Shown here: in pieces, positions 34,538-43,669 of the stretch
How positions within the stretch are numbered: position 1 is the stretch's first letter
Layout: each line of letters begins with the position of its first letter
DNA from: Williamsia faeni
GTDB lineage: Bacteria; Actinomycetota; Actinomycetes; Mycobacteriales; Mycobacteriaceae
Assembly: GCA_003202005.1 (NCBI GenBank)
Contig: QJJF01000002.1
Coordinates: forward strand, 248,001 to 312,000
DNA length: 64,000 bases
Reading direction: 5' to 3'
Translations under genes and position numbers: made by a program
Notes under the pieces: generated by a model
What the model saw: only the letters and a program-made list of their open reading frames with translations
Databases searched by the model: none
What the model was told of the DNA's origin: nothing

Positions 34538-36280
34538 GTGACCCGACCCACAGCCGTTTCCGAGCCATCGACAACCAGCCCGGCCCCGGCGCCGGCAGCG
34601 TCGTCGCTGCGGACCTGGCAGCGACGGGCGCTGACCAAGTACCTGTCGGGAGCGCCGAAGGATTTCCTGGCGGTGGCCACCCCCGGTGCGGGCAAGACCA
34701 CCTTCGGCCTGCGTATCGCCGCCGAACTGCTGGCCGACCGCACGGTGGACGCGATCACGGTGGTTGCCCCCACCGAACACCTCAAGCACCAGTGGGCGGC
34801 GTCGGCGGCCCGCGCGGGCATCGCGCTCGACTCGAACTTCAGCAACTCCGCGGGCCAGACCAGCTCCGACTTCAACGGCGTGGTGCTGACCTACGCACAG
34901 GTCGCCGCCCATCCCACCCGCCATCGGGTCCGGACGGAGAACCGCCGGACACTGGTGATCCTCGACGAGATCCACCACGGCGGTGACGCGAAAAGCTGGG
35001 GTGATGCGATCCGCGAGGCCTTCTCCGATGCCACCCGGCGGCTGTCGCTGACCGGAACCCCGTTCCGGTCCGACGACAGCCGGATCCCGTTCATCACCTA
35101 CGAGCCGGAGCCCGGCGGCGGCGCCCGATCGGTCGCCGACTACACCTACGGCTACGCCGAAGCACTCGCCGACGGCGTGGTGCGCCCGGTCGTGTTCCTC
35201 GCCTATTCGGGCGAGGCGAGCTGGCGCAACAGTGCGGGCGAGGAGTTCACTGCCCGGCTCGGCGAGCCGTTGTCGGCCGAACACACCGCCCGTGCCTGGC
35301 GCACGGCGCTCGACCCACACGGTGACTGGATCCCGGCCGTCCTGCAGGCGGCCCACACACGCCTGCGACAGCTGCGCAGCACCGGGATGCCGGATGCGGG
35401 CGGCCTGGTGATCGCGACCGATCAGACCGTGGCACGCGACTACGCCGAACTGCTGCAGGCGATCACCGGCAAGATGCCCACGCTGGTGCTCTCCGACGAC
35501 CCGAAGTCGTCCGGCCGGATCGCCGAGTTCAGCGAATCCAAGGACGAGTGGATGGTCGCCGTCCGAATGGTGTCCGAAGGGGTCGACGTTCCGCGACTGG
35601 CGGTGGGCGTCTATGCGACGAGTGCGTCGACGCCGCTGTATTTCGCCCAGGCCATCGGCCGTTTTGTGCGCTCGCGGCGACCGGGGGAGAACGCGAGTGT
35701 GTTCCTGCCGTCAGTTCCGGTCCTGCTGCAGCTGGCCAGTCAACTCGAGGCGCAGCGCGATCACGTGCTGGGCAAGCCGCATCGGGATTCCGACGGCCTC
35801 GAAGATGCACTGCTCAACGAGGCCAACAAGCAAAAAGACGAAGCCGGTGAGGACGAGAAGGGATTTGAGTCCCTCCACGCCGACGCCGAACTAGATCAGG
35901 TCATCTTCGACGGGTCGTCCTTCGGTACCGCAACGTTTTCCGGTAGCGATGAGGAAGCCGACTATCTCGGTCTGCCAGGCCTTCTCGACGCCGATCAGGT
36001 CCGGGACCTGCTTCGCAAACGTCAGTCCGATCAGGTCGAGAACCGCAGCGGCGACGCGGCTCCGGCGCCGCCGGTCGACCGGGCCCCGTCGGTGGGTAAG
36101 CAACTGACCGCCATGCGCCGCGAACTGAACAGCCTGGTCGCCATGCATCACCATCGCACCGGAAGGCCGCATGGCCAGGTGCACAACGAACTTCGCGAAC
36201 GCCTCGGCGGTCCGCCCACCGCGATGGCCACAGCCGAGCAACTGCAGGAGCGCATCGATGCCCTGCGTAAGTGGCGGTGA
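34538..36280 (+). CDS. Superfamily 2 DEAD/DEAH-box helicase (RadD/restriction-subunit-like)
   Basis: A 580-residue SF2 helicase. Walker A is ATPGAGKTT (47-55), motif II DEIH (143-146), motif III TGTPFR and motif VI QAIGRFVRSRR. The last 150 residues hold an acidic stretch and helices with no known domain. The compact form with DEIHH resembles restriction-subunit or RadD-type helicases, but no nuclease or methylase partner is nearby, so a repair or RNA role is as likely. Start taken as GTG 34538 with GGGAG 12 bases upstream; the longer open frame to 33863 runs antisense through the YihY-type gene and is rejected. Confidence 0.82.
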   Translation: MTRPTAVSEPSTTSPAPAPAASSLRTWQRRALTKYLSGAPKDFLAVATPGAGKTTFGLRIAAELLADRTVDAITVVAPTEHLKHQWAASAARAGIALDSNFSNSAGQTSSDFNGVVLTYAQVAAHPTRHRVRTENRRTLVILDEIHHGGDAKSWGDAIREAFSDATRRLSLTGTPFRSDDSRIPFITYEPEPGGGARSVADYTYGYAEALADGVVRPVVFLAYSGEASWRNSAGEEFTARLGEPLSAEHTARAWRTALDPHGDWIPAVLQAAHTRLRQLRSTGMPDAGGLVIATDQTVARDYAELLQAITGKMPTLVLSDDPKSSGRIAEFSESKDEWMVAVRMVSEGVDVPRLAVGVYATSASTPLYFAQAIGRFVRSRRPGENASVFLPSVPVLLQLASQLEAQRDHVLGKPHRDSDGLEDALLNEANKQKDEAGEDEKGFESLHADAELDQVIFDGSSFGTATFSGSDEEADYLGLPGLLDADQVRDLLRKRQSDQVENRSGDAAPAPPVDRAPSVGKQLTAMRRELNSLVAMHHHRTGRPHGQVHNELRERLGGPPTAMATAEQLQERIDALRKWR

Positions 36281-36304
36281 TCCCGGGATCAAGTCCCGGA
36301 TACG

Positions 36305-36343
36305 ACTCTGCCGCGGTTCACGTGATGTGAACCGCGGCAGAGT
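36305..36343. terminator. Bidirectional hairpin between SF2 helicase and DUF7455 gene
   Basis: Perfect 17-nt arms 36305-36321 and 36327-36343 with loop GTGAT, placed between convergent stops. No U tract, though TTCTTGATT follows on the plus strand. Confidence 0.8.
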
Positions 36344-36359
36344 TCTTGATTGAAGAAAT

Positions 36360-36566
36360 CTAGACGAGCTCGTCCTCGGACGCGGTCACAGTGGCACCCA
36401 GGTCTACAAGTCGTGCTTCGTGGGCGTTGAAGTGGTGACGGCAGAACAGGAGCTCTCCACCGGTGGGGAGCGTGGCGCGCACTCGTGCTGCGGCGCCGCA
36501 ACGATCACAGCGGTCAGCAGTGGTCAATGGCATGGCGATCGGGGGCGTGGTGATGGTGTCTGACAT
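36360..36566 (-). CDS. Small zinc-finger-like protein, DUF7455 type
   Basis: A 68-residue protein with Cys20-x2-Cys23 (CDRCGAAA) and Cys42 with His44/His45/His49 (FCRHHFNAHE), consistent with one zinc site. Homologues of this size occur singly across Mycobacteriales near sigA/sigB; function unknown. The GGAGG site five bases before ATG 36566 is strong. Divergent from the EamA exporter gene, with 224 bp between starts. Confidence 0.8.
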   Translation of the reverse strand: MSDTITTPPIAMPLTTADRCDRCGAAARVRATLPTGGELLFCRHHFNAHEARLVDLGATVTASEDELV

Positions 36567-36778
36567 TTTTCCTCCGTCCCGGGCCTGCGTGGCGCGGTCC
36601 CTTCGCGAGCTAACACACCGGGGTGGTGTATCCAGCTCTCACTCTTTCAGACGATTTGCGAATCGTCTTTGTTCCCGAGGCCCGCCGGGTGTGTCGTCAC
36701 TCACCCGTAACAGCTGACCTGCGATCTGCAACATTTGTAACAGGGACGGTGTGACGCATCTCGCACAACCCCCACACC

Positions 36779-36784
36779 TACAGT
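36779..36784 (+). promoter_or_regulatory. -10 element of the EamA gene, leaderless start
   Basis: TACAGT lies six bases before ATG 36791. It favours ATG 36791 over GTG 36785, which would begin inside the untranscribed spacer. No Shine-Dalgarno sequence is present. Confidence 0.5.
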
Positions 36785-36790
36785 GTGTCA

Positions 36791-37756
36791 ATGCCGCCCG
36801 CCGCCGAATCTGCCACGCGATCCGGCGGACTCGTCTCGCTGGTGCCCGCACTGTTTGTCATCGGGGCGATCTGTCAGTACGTCGGTGCCTCGATCGCCGT
36901 GCCGATGTTCGACGAACTCAACCCCGCTGCGGTGGCGTGGTTGCGGACGTTGGGCGCCGGAGGTGTGTTGCTCGCGATCTGGTGGCCGCTGGCCGGGTGG
37001 CGCTGGCCGCGAACCGGCGTTTCGTTCGGACGCAGACGCCTGCTGATCGCCTCGGCATTCGGCTTGGTCACCCTGGGCATGAACGTTGCGTTCTATCTGG
37101 CGATCGACCACATCGATCTCGGTGTGGCGGTGGCCATCGAGTTCCTCGGGCCGATCGTGGTCGCGGCGGCGGGCTCGCGGCGGATGGCGGACGGGATGGC
37201 CGTGCTCGCCGTCCTGGTCGGGGTTGTACTGCTCAGTGGTGCCAGCTTGTCGGGGTCACCGATCGGCGTGGTGTTCGCCCTGCTCGCCGCCGCGATGTGG
37301 GCCGGCTACATCCTGATCGGCAAGGTGGTGTCCGGCAACGGCACATCGGCGTTGCCCTGGCGGGACGGGATCGACGACCTGGCGATCGGTTTGTCGATGG
37401 CCGGGGCGATCTGCGCGCCCCTGGTGATCGGCGTGACCACCACCATCGACCCGGGAGCGCTGTGGGACTGGCGGATCCTGGCGCTCGGCGTCGCGGTGGG
37501 TGTGCTGTCCAGTGCCATCCCGTATCTGCTCGACCAGATCGTGTTGGTGCGCCTGACCCGAGCGCGATTCGCTCTGCTGCTGGCGTTGCTTCCGGTGACG
37601 GCAGCAGTCGTCGGAGCGGTGATGCTCTCCCAGATACCCTCTGCCGCAGAGTTGTGTGGCATGGCACTGGTGGTCGCCGCCATCGTTTTCACAGCCCGCG
37701 ACGGCGTCGCCCCGGACATCCGCAACGATATTGCCCCTGGCGCATCTACCGGCTGA
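36791..37756 (+). CDS. EamA/DMT-family exporter (RhtA-like)
   Basis: A 321-residue integral membrane protein with about ten transmembrane helices in two EamA repeats (roughly 15-140 and 155-290). The pattern, with FLGPIVVAA in the first repeat and SAIPYLLDQIVLVRLTRA in the second, resembles RhtA-like threonine/homoserine exporters, so efflux of amino acids or similar metabolites is likely. GTG 36785 is an alternative start. The DUF952 gene follows after 17 bp and is probably cotranscribed. Confidence 0.82.
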   Translation: MPPAAESATRSGGLVSLVPALFVIGAICQYVGASIAVPMFDELNPAAVAWLRTLGAGGVLLAIWWPLAGWRWPRTGVSFGRRRLLIASAFGLVTLGMNVAFYLAIDHIDLGVAVAIEFLGPIVVAAAGSRRMADGMAVLAVLVGVVLLSGASLSGSPIGVVFALLAAAMWAGYILIGKVVSGNGTSALPWRDGIDDLAIGLSMAGAICAPLVIGVTTTIDPGALWDWRILALGVAVGVLSSAIPYLLDQIVLVRLTRARFALLLALLPVTAAVVGAVMLSQIPSAAELCGMALVVAAIVFTARDGVAPDIRNDIAPGASTG

Positions 37757-37773
37757 TACGGCAGGCTGATGGA

Positions 37774-38127
37774 GTGAGCACCGGAACACACCTGGTCCAT
37801 CTCTGTTCGATCTCCGACTGGCTCGAGGCCCGGACAACGGGATCGATCGAGCCCACGTCGCTGGCCGACCAGGGCTTTGTGCACCTGTCCGAACGCAATC
37901 AGGTTCACATTCCGGCCAATCTGCTCTATCTGGATCAATCAGATCTGGTGTTGCTGACCATCGACCCGTTGCGGGTCGGGGCCGAAATCGTCTGGGAGGA
38001 CGGCGATCCGCCGGATCCGTCGGGAATGCAGTTCCCGCATCTGTACGGTTCCCTGCCGACCGGCGCGGTGACCGCGGTCGAGCGGTACGACGTAGACGAG
38101 TCCGGCCGGTACCCGCAGCTGCACTGA
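37774..38127 (+). CDS. DUF952 family protein
   Basis: A 117-residue soluble protein of the DUF952 family, with the conserved GFVHLSERNQV segment (about 35-46) and FPHLYGSLPTGAV (about 88-100). Related folds are ADP-ribosyl-transferase-like, but activity has not been established for the family. GTG 37774 is the start; upstream open frame is a shadow of the exporter gene. It probably shares a transcript with the EamA gene, and its stop is one base from that of the convergent DUF5685 gene. Confidence 0.85.
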   Translation: MSTGTHLVHLCSISDWLEARTTGSIEPTSLADQGFVHLSERNQVHIPANLLYLDQSDLVLLTIDPLRVGAEIVWEDGDPPDPSGMQFPHLYGSLPTGAVTAVERYDVDESGRYPQLH

Positions 38128-38128
38128 C

Positions 38129-39208
38129 CTAACAGTCGCAGCATTCACAACAAGAGCAACATTCGCAGCAGCCGCAATCGATGTTCTGGCATCCGGACTG
38201 ATGATGTTTGCCGTTGCAGGGATTGGTGTGGTCCGCGCAGCAGGCGTATCCGGTGCAGTAGACACCGAGCCACGGCAGTATCCGCTTGTGGATCGGGGGC
38301 AACGGCTGACTTTGCGACGGGGACCCGGGTGGGGTGAACACCGCCTCCGGCCGGCGACCGAAGACCTCGGTGATCGAGTGGTTGAGCCCGCCGACCAGCA
38401 ACTTGGTCACCAGCCGGTCATCACGCAGGCGCAGCGTACCGAGCCCGGTCCTGATCGCCGCCAGCAGTCGCCGGCAGTCGTCCCAGGCCGCCTCGATGCT
38501 CGTTCCGGTGGCCGACAGTGGGTTGAAATCGCCGGTCTTGCTGTCTTTTTCGAGATCGGCAACGGCGTCGAGGAGATGGGCACAGCGACCGAAGTCGGCG
38601 CCGATCCGCGTCAACATCTCCCGATTCTCCGGTACCCCGGCGAGTTCGGCGGTCGCGGCGAAGACCGCGGCGGCCGCCCGGGCCGAACCACCGGTGATCT
38701 CGTCGAGGGTGCTCGCCCGCATCTCCACCTCGGCCTGATGGGACAGGTCGTCGAGCAGTTCCGGGCACCCGACGGCGGACGAGACCGTGGCGTCGGCAAG
38801 CGCTTTGCGCCGCAGCCGTGGTCCGGCCATGCGAGCGCTGCGGGTGCGGAGCCTTGACGGGGCCGCAAGTCCGGCCACCTGCTCGGCGAGGACATCGGTG
38901 GTCTTGGCGGAGGCCAACGTCAATGAGGTGGTGGCACCGAGCCGCACACTGAGTTCGCCGGGGGCGATGACCTGGGCCGTACGCATCCCACGCAGCGCGC
39001 AAGGTCCGGCGGTGACCGTGCCGGACGCAGAGTCGCGTTGCGCATCAACAAGTATCGAGACCACCACGGCATCGGTGTTGGTCGTCAATCGGGACAGCTG
39101 CCCGTGACCCGATCGCAGGGTCAGACAGACGCCGCACATGTGGGCACGCCACAGATCTGCCAATTCGGAATCGAGGTGCGTCATGCAGGGGCGAAGTATG
39201 CCGAACAT
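38129..39208 (-). CDS. DUF5685 family protein with cysteine-rich C-terminal tail
   Basis: A 359-residue protein. The family start MFGILRPC and the MCGVCLTLR motif (about 25-33) give a conserved Cys set; the body (60-310) is helical, with a DxLEKDSK-like DAVADLEKDSKTGDFN segment. The last 42 residues hold 15 cysteines plus several His, ending CGCCECCSCCECCDC. Nothing suggests export. The family has been linked with metal-binding or enzymatic roles only by annotation; I do not know a function. ATG 39208 is chosen because MFGILRPC is the conserved start; the frame extends to 39286. It is divergent from the alpha/beta hydrolase gene. Confidence 0.75.
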   Translation of the reverse strand: MFGILRPCMTHLDSELADLWRAHMCGVCLTLRSGHGQLSRLTTNTDAVVVSILVDAQRDSASGTVTAGPCALRGMRTAQVIAPGELSVRLGATTSLTLASAKTTDVLAEQVAGLAAPSRLRTRSARMAGPRLRRKALADATVSSAVGCPELLDDLSHQAEVEMRASTLDEITGGSARAAAAVFAATAELAGVPENREMLTRIGADFGRCAHLLDAVADLEKDSKTGDFNPLSATGTSIEAAWDDCRRLLAAIRTGLGTLRLRDDRLVTKLLVGGLNHSITEVFGRRPEAVFTPPGSPSQSQPLPPIHKRILPWLGVYCTGYACCADHTNPCNGKHHQSGCQNIDCGCCECCSCCECCDC

Positions 39209-39351
39209 GCAGTGATCGAAACACGACACGGACATATGGTCTTGTTGGAAAGCGGGAAGTACTACGTTTGATCGATCAGAATACAAATCCAGGTGGAATC
39301 AATCGATTTTCCGGCAGATGATCGCCGCAACATCGCAGCCGAAAGGGATAC

Positions 39352-40227
39352 ATGCCTTCCGAGTTCACGGTCGAGTCGAGTCGCGGCACAACGATTTCGG
39401 GCATTCGGTGGGATCCCACCGATGAACCGGTGGCGGCGGTTCTCCTGATCCACGGCATGGGCGAACACATCCGGCGATATTCCGAGACCGCCGAGGCGCT
39501 TGCCGATGACGGTTACGTGGTGTTCGGCTACGACCATCGCGGACACGGCCGATCCAGACTGGCAGACCGCGAGCTCGGTGACCTCGGCCCGGACGGCTGG
39601 CGGCAACTGGTCGCGGACATCGGACGGGTGGTGGCGATGGTGCATACGCAGCAGCCCGATCTGCCCCTGGTACTGATCGCCCACAGTATGGGTTCGTTTG
39701 CGACACAGCAATACCTGCTCGACGACAGCAACCAGGTCGATGCGGTGGTCCTGAGCGGGACCGCGGCCCTGGACGGCCTCGAACCCGCACTCGATCTCGA
39801 TGCAGAACTCGACCTGGCGATGTTCAACGCCCCATTTGCCCCCGCCAGAACGGATTTCGACTGGCTCTCACGCGACAACTCCGTCGTCGACGAGTACATC
39901 GCCGACCCCCTGTGCGGGTTCGGTATCGACGTCGACTCGGCCAAGGCAATGTTCATCGGTGCCCGCCGGATCGCAGAGCGATCGGCGGTGGCCGCGATCA
40001 GGCCGCACCTGCCGATCCTCATCGCGGTGGGCGACAAGGATCCGGTGAACGGCGGGGGAGCGCTGGTGGATCTGCTTGTGGCGCACTACCGTAACGGTGG
40101 TCTCGAGGACGTCAGCGTTCGGGTCTTCCCCGGCGCCCGCCACGAGATCCTCAACGAAACCAACCGGACGCTGGTGCGGGGCGAGATCCTCGATTGGCTT
40201 GCCGAGGTCGTCGAACAGGTCGAATGA
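39352..40227 (+). CDS. Alpha/beta hydrolase, monoacylglycerol lipase-like (S33 type)
   Basis: A 291-residue cytoplasmic alpha/beta hydrolase. The oxyanion HGMGEH motif (34-39), GYDHRGHGRS (59-68), nucleophile Ser112 in AHSMGS, Asp in AVGDKDPVN and His in GARHEILNE complete the triad. This pattern is that of monoglyceride lipases and lysophospholipases. AAAGGG five bases before ATG 39352 fixes the start. A 21-nt-arm hairpin separates it from convergent sigA. Confidence 0.88.
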   Translation: MPSEFTVESSRGTTISGIRWDPTDEPVAAVLLIHGMGEHIRRYSETAEALADDGYVVFGYDHRGHGRSRLADRELGDLGPDGWRQLVADIGRVVAMVHTQQPDLPLVLIAHSMGSFATQQYLLDDSNQVDAVVLSGTAALDGLEPALDLDAELDLAMFNAPFAPARTDFDWLSRDNSVVDEYIADPLCGFGIDVDSAKAMFIGARRIAERSAVAAIRPHLPILIAVGDKDPVNGGGALVDLLVAHYRNGGLEDVSVRVFPGARHEILNETNRTLVRGEILDWLAEVVEQVE

Positions 40228-40239
40228 CACGAGAGCGCA

Positions 40240-40282
40240 AATGACTGATGGCCGGTCCCTCAGGGGCCGGCCATCAGTCATT
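40240..40282. terminator. Bidirectional hairpin between hydrolase and sigA
   Basis: Arms of 21 nt at 40240-40260 and 40262-40282 pair throughout, with one T-G wobble; the central bases must open to form the loop. It lies between convergent stops. Confidence 0.8.
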
Positions 40283-40295
40283 GCTACGAGCGCGA

Positions 40296-41669
40296 CTAGT
40301 CGAGGTAGTCGCGCAGGACCTGCGAGCGCGACGGGTGCCGCAGCTTCGACATGGTCTTCGATTCGATCTGACGGATCCGCTCGCGGGTCACGCCGTAGAC
40401 CTGGCCGATCTCGTCGAGGGTCCGCGGCTGTCCATCGGTGAGTCCGAAGCGCAGCCTGACAACGCCGGCCTCACGTTCGGACAACGTCTCGAGGACCGAC
40501 TGCAGCTGATCCTGGAGGAGCGTGAACGAGACCGCGTCGACGGCGACGACCGCTTCGGAGTCCTCGATGAAGTCACCGAGCTGGCTGTCGCCTTCGTCGC
40601 CGATGGTCTGATCCAGCGAGATGGGCTCACGCGCATACTGCTGGATCTCCAGCACCTTCTCCGGTGTGATGTCCATTTCTTTCGCGAGCTCTTCCGGAGT
40701 GGGCTCACGGCCCAGATCCTGGAGCAGCTCACGCTGGATACGACCGAGCTTGTTGATGACCTCGACCATGTGCACCGGGATACGGATGGTGCGCGCCTGG
40801 TCGGCCATCGCGCGGGTGATCGCCTGACGGATCCACCACGTGGCGTAGGTCGAGAACTTGTAGCCCTTGGTGTAGTCGAACTTCTCGACCGCACGGATCA
40901 GACCGAGGTTGCCTTCCTGGATGAGGTCGAGGAAGGCCATGCCGCGGCCGGTGTAACGCTTGGCCAACGAGACCACCAGTCGAAGGTTCGCCTCGAGGAG
41001 GTGGTTCTTGGCGCGGCCACCGTCACGGGAGACCCACGACAGATCGCGACGCTGTGCAACGGTGAGCTTCTCGCCGGCCGCTGCGAGCCTGCGCATCCGC
41101 TCGGTGGCGAAGAGTCCGGCCTCGATGCGCTTGGCGAGCTCGACCTCTTCTTCGGCGTTGAGCAGTGCGACCTTGCCGATCTGCTTCAGGTACGCACGGA
41201 CCGAGTCGGCCGAAGCTGTGAGCTCGGCATCCTTACGGGCCTGGCGAAGCGCCTCCGACTCGTCCTCGTCCCATACGAAGTCGCCGGATGCCTTGTCGGC
41301 TTCGGACGGTTCGTCGTCGGCCTTCTTGGTCTTGGCGGCAGCCTTGCCGGGAGCGGTGACCGCAACAGTGGTGGTGTCGTCGTCGTCATCATCGTCGACG
41401 GTGACGTCTTCGAGTTCATCCTCGTTGACGTCGATGTCGTCGATCGAGGCATCGTTCTCGATACCGTCGGTGTCGATGCCGTCGGCGTCCTTGGGAGCCC
41501 GCTTCGCGGCGGCCTTCTTCGCAGGTGCTTTCTTGGCGGCCTTTTTGGCCGGGGCCTTTTTGGCGGCTGCTTTCTTTGCGGGCGCCTTGCGTGCCCGCGG
41601 CGCGGTCACCGACTCCGATTCCGACTGCTCGGCATCTGGTTCAGTTTGGCGGGTCTTCGTGGCTGCCAC
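40296..41669 (-). CDS. sigA: Primary sigma factor SigA (RpoD)
   Basis: A 457-residue group 1 sigma-70. A long N-terminal extension holds a Lys/Ala/Pro repeat (about 25-60), then an acidic Asp/Glu stretch (about 63-95). Conserved regions 1.2 to 4.2 follow from about 150, with [15 protein letters not shown] in region 2 and [19 protein letters not shown] at the end. It directs housekeeping transcription. GTG 41669 has AAAGG seven bases upstream. The neighbours ppgK and suhB upstream match the mycobacterial order. The hairpin at 40240-40282 ends the gene. Confidence 0.97.
   Translation of the reverse strand: MAATKTRQTEPDAEQSESESVTAPRARKAPAKKAAAKKAPAKKAAKKAPAKKAAAKRAPKDADGIDTDGIENDASIDDIDVNEDELEDVTVDDDDDDDTTTVAVTAPGKAAAKTKKADDEPSEADKASGDFVWDEDESEALRQARKDAELTASADSVRAYLKQIGKVALLNAEEEVELAKRIEAGLFATERMRRLAAAGEKLTVAQRRDLSWVSRDGGRAKNHLLEANLRLVVSLAKRYTGRGMAFLDLIQEGNLGLIRAVEKFDYTKGYKFSTYATWWIRQAITRAMADQARTIRIPVHMVEVINKLGRIQRELLQDLGREPTPEELAKEMDITPEKVLEIQQYAREPISLDQTIGDEGDSQLGDFIEDSEAVVAVDAVSFTLLQDQLQSVLETLSEREAGVVRLRFGLTDGQPRTLDEIGQVYGVTRERIRQIESKTMSKLRHPSRSQVLRDYLD
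41490..41597 (-). repeat. Lys/Ala/Pro repeat segment in sigA
   Basis: Codons for about residues 25-60 of SigA encode four to five imperfect copies of a [10 protein letters not shown] unit, a low-complexity basic region like that of actinobacterial histone-like proteins. It precedes a strongly acidic stretch. Confidence 0.75.
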
Positions 41670-41812
41670 GTACTACCTTTCGGGCTATCTACATGACGCC
41701 GTGCCGCGGGGATGTGCGTCGCGACGGCGGTGTCAGGCCGAGACGGAACTCGGCGAAGCTGGGGCTTGGGGGAACCGGCTCGAAGCCAGCCTGTGTGCCA
41801 TTGTAACGGCAC

Positions 41813-42607
41813 TCACGGCCGCAACCCCGCCGCCACCGCCATTGCGGCCCCGACAATCCCGGCCGAGTTCTGCAAAGTCGCCGGTACAACCGGTGTTCGG
41901 TTCGTCAGATGCGGGATCCACTTGTGCGCTTTGCGGCTGACTCCACCGCCCGCGATGAACACCTCGGGCCAGAACAGCGCTTCGTAGGCGATCAGCACCC
42001 GGGACACGTCCTCGGCCCATTTCGGGAACGACAGGCCGTTGTCATCCCTGACCTTGGAGGACGCCTGGTGCTCGGCCTCCATCTCGCCGACCTGCATGTG
42101 ACCGAGTTCGGTGTTGGGGATGAGCACGCCGTTGAACAGGATCGCCGAACCGATACCGGTGCCGAATGTCAGCAGCATGACAACACCCTTGTAGTCCTTG
42201 CCGGCGCCATACCGATCCTCGGCCATACCGGCGGCGTCGGCGTCGTTGAGGACCGACAGCTGGCGGTCACCCAGCTCGGCACCGAGCAGCTCGTAGATGT
42301 CGGTACCGATCCAGGTCTTGTCTATGTTGGCCGCGGTCCGCGCGATGCCGGCGGTGACGACGACGGGGAGTGCCACCCCGACCGGACCGGACCATTCGAA
42401 GTGTTCGACGACCTCACGGATTCCGGCGGCAACGGCCTGCGGTGTGGCCGGTTGAGGGGTGAGGACCTTGAAACGCTCACCGATGAGCTGACCGGTGTCG
42501 AGGTCGACGAGGCCGCCCTTGATCCCCGAACCGCCGACATCGACCCCGACGGCCTGGTTGGGGCCCAGTGAGGATGTGGGATGGCCGCCTGCGGATTCAG
42601 TGGACAC
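41813..42607 (-). CDS. ppgK: Polyphosphate/ATP glucokinase PpgK
   Basis: A 264-residue ROK-family kinase that phosphorylates glucose with polyphosphate or ATP. The phosphate-binding GVDVGGSGIKGG (21-32), catalytic Asp in LNDADAAG, LTFGTGIGSA and the TELGHM segment are all present. GTG 42607 has AAGGAG eight bases upstream, giving the same length as Rv2702 (about 265); the frame continues to 42712 without family similarity. Divergent from suhB and followed on the same strand by sigA, as in M. tuberculosis. Confidence 0.95.
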   Translation of the reverse strand: MSTESAGGHPTSSLGPNQAVGVDVGGSGIKGGLVDLDTGQLIGERFKVLTPQPATPQAVAAGIREVVEHFEWSGPVGVALPVVVTAGIARTAANIDKTWIGTDIYELLGAELGDRQLSVLNDADAAGMAEDRYGAGKDYKGVVMLLTFGTGIGSAILFNGVLIPNTELGHMQVGEMEAEHQASSKVRDDNGLSFPKWAEDVSRVLIAYEALFWPEVFIAGGGVSRKAHKWIPHLTNRTPVVPATLQNSAGIVGAAMAVAAGLRP

Positions 42608-42775
42608 GGATGTGGCTCCTTCGCTCGACTGGTGCGGGAAGGTGCGCCTCGGCCCGCCGTTGTTCAGGCTAGTCAGCGCGGGCAGGTTCTGCGCGCTGTC
42701 ACGGAAGAACATTTCGCTTGTACCGGTATCGAGCCGGTCCGGCGCCGGAGAGCGGAGGTGTGCTCACATGTATGT

Positions 42776-43669
42776 GTGCCACAACTCGATACAGATACCC
42801 GTTTCGATCCCGATGAGTTGACCGCTGTTGCCGTCGCGGTGGCGCAGGAGGCTGCCCGCCACGTCCGAACCAGGCGACCGGAGGTGTTCGGGGTCGGTGT
42901 CTCGAATGACTCTGTGCCGCAAGCAGTCTCGACAAAGAGCACCGATACCGACCCGGTGACGATCGTCGACACCGAATCGGAAAAGCTGATCCGGGGGTTG
43001 CTGGCGACACGGCGTCCCGGTGATTCGGTACTCGGCGAGGAAGAAGGCGGATCGGTCGCGGTCCCGAGCGGGGTGCGCTGGGTGGTTGATCCGATCGACG
43101 GGACCGTGAACTTTCTCTATGGGATCCCGGCGTATTCGGTGTCGATCGGCGCGCAGGTCGACGGCACGACGGTCGCCGGTGCGGTGGTCGATGTCGCGCG
43201 GGGTGTGACGTATTGGGCGACCCGCGGCGGCGGTGCGTTCTCCGACGACGGTTCGGGGCCGGTCCGGTTGCGCTGCAACGCCGTCGACGAGGTGGCGTTG
43301 GCGCTGGTGGCCACCGGATTCGGCTACGCCGCGTCGCGACGTGAAGTCCAGGGCGCCCTGATCGCCCGCCTGTTGCCCCGGATCCGGGATCTCCGCCGGG
43401 TGGGGTCGGCGGCCCTGGATCTGTGCATGGTGGCCAGCGGGGCCGTCGACGCACACTACGAGCACGGACTCAGTCCGTGGGACTGGGCCGCCGGTTCGTT
43501 GATCGCCGAGGAGGCGGGCGCGATCGTCCAGATACCTTCCCCGACATCACGCGGTGGCGACGGCGACGTGACGCTGGCGATGGCGCCGGGCATCGCCGAC
43601 GACCTGCGGGCGCTGCTTGCCGGAATCGGTGCGCTGGCGCCGATCCCGGTTCAGCAGGATGCTTCGTGA
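42776..43669 (+). CDS. suhB: Inositol monophosphatase family protein SuhB
   Basis: A 297-residue Mg-dependent, Li-sensitive phosphatase. Metal ligands are in GEEEGG (about 96-101), DPIDGT (about 108-113) and WDWAAGSLIAEEAG (about 237 on). It supplies inositol for phosphatidylinositol, mycothiol and lipoglycans. The start is uncertain: GTG 42776 gives a family-like N-terminus, but the GGAGG at 42754-42758 is 17 bases away, so GTG 42758 is possible. It is the Rv2701c position. The end overlaps the convergent cei gene by 19 bp. Confidence 0.9.
   Translation: MPQLDTDTRFDPDELTAVAVAVAQEAARHVRTRRPEVFGVGVSNDSVPQAVSTKSTDTDPVTIVDTESEKLIRGLLATRRPGDSVLGEEEGGSVAVPSGVRWVVDPIDGTVNFLYGIPAYSVSIGAQVDGTTVAGAVVDVARGVTYWATRGGGAFSDDGSGPVRLRCNAVDEVALALVATGFGYAASRREVQGALIARLLPRIRDLRRVGSAALDLCMVASGAVDAHYEHGLSPWDWAAGSLIAEEAGAIVQIPSPTSRGGDGDVTLAMAPGIADDLRALLAGIGALAPIPVQQDAS

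Noticed and set aside
34538-36280. SF2 helicase as part of a restriction or defence island
   Set aside because: No methylase, specificity subunit, nuclease or other defence gene is adjacent; neighbours are housekeeping genes.
40248-41696. 482-codon plus-strand frame opposite sigA
   Set aside because: Mirror of conserved sigA codons; no ribosome site and no family match.
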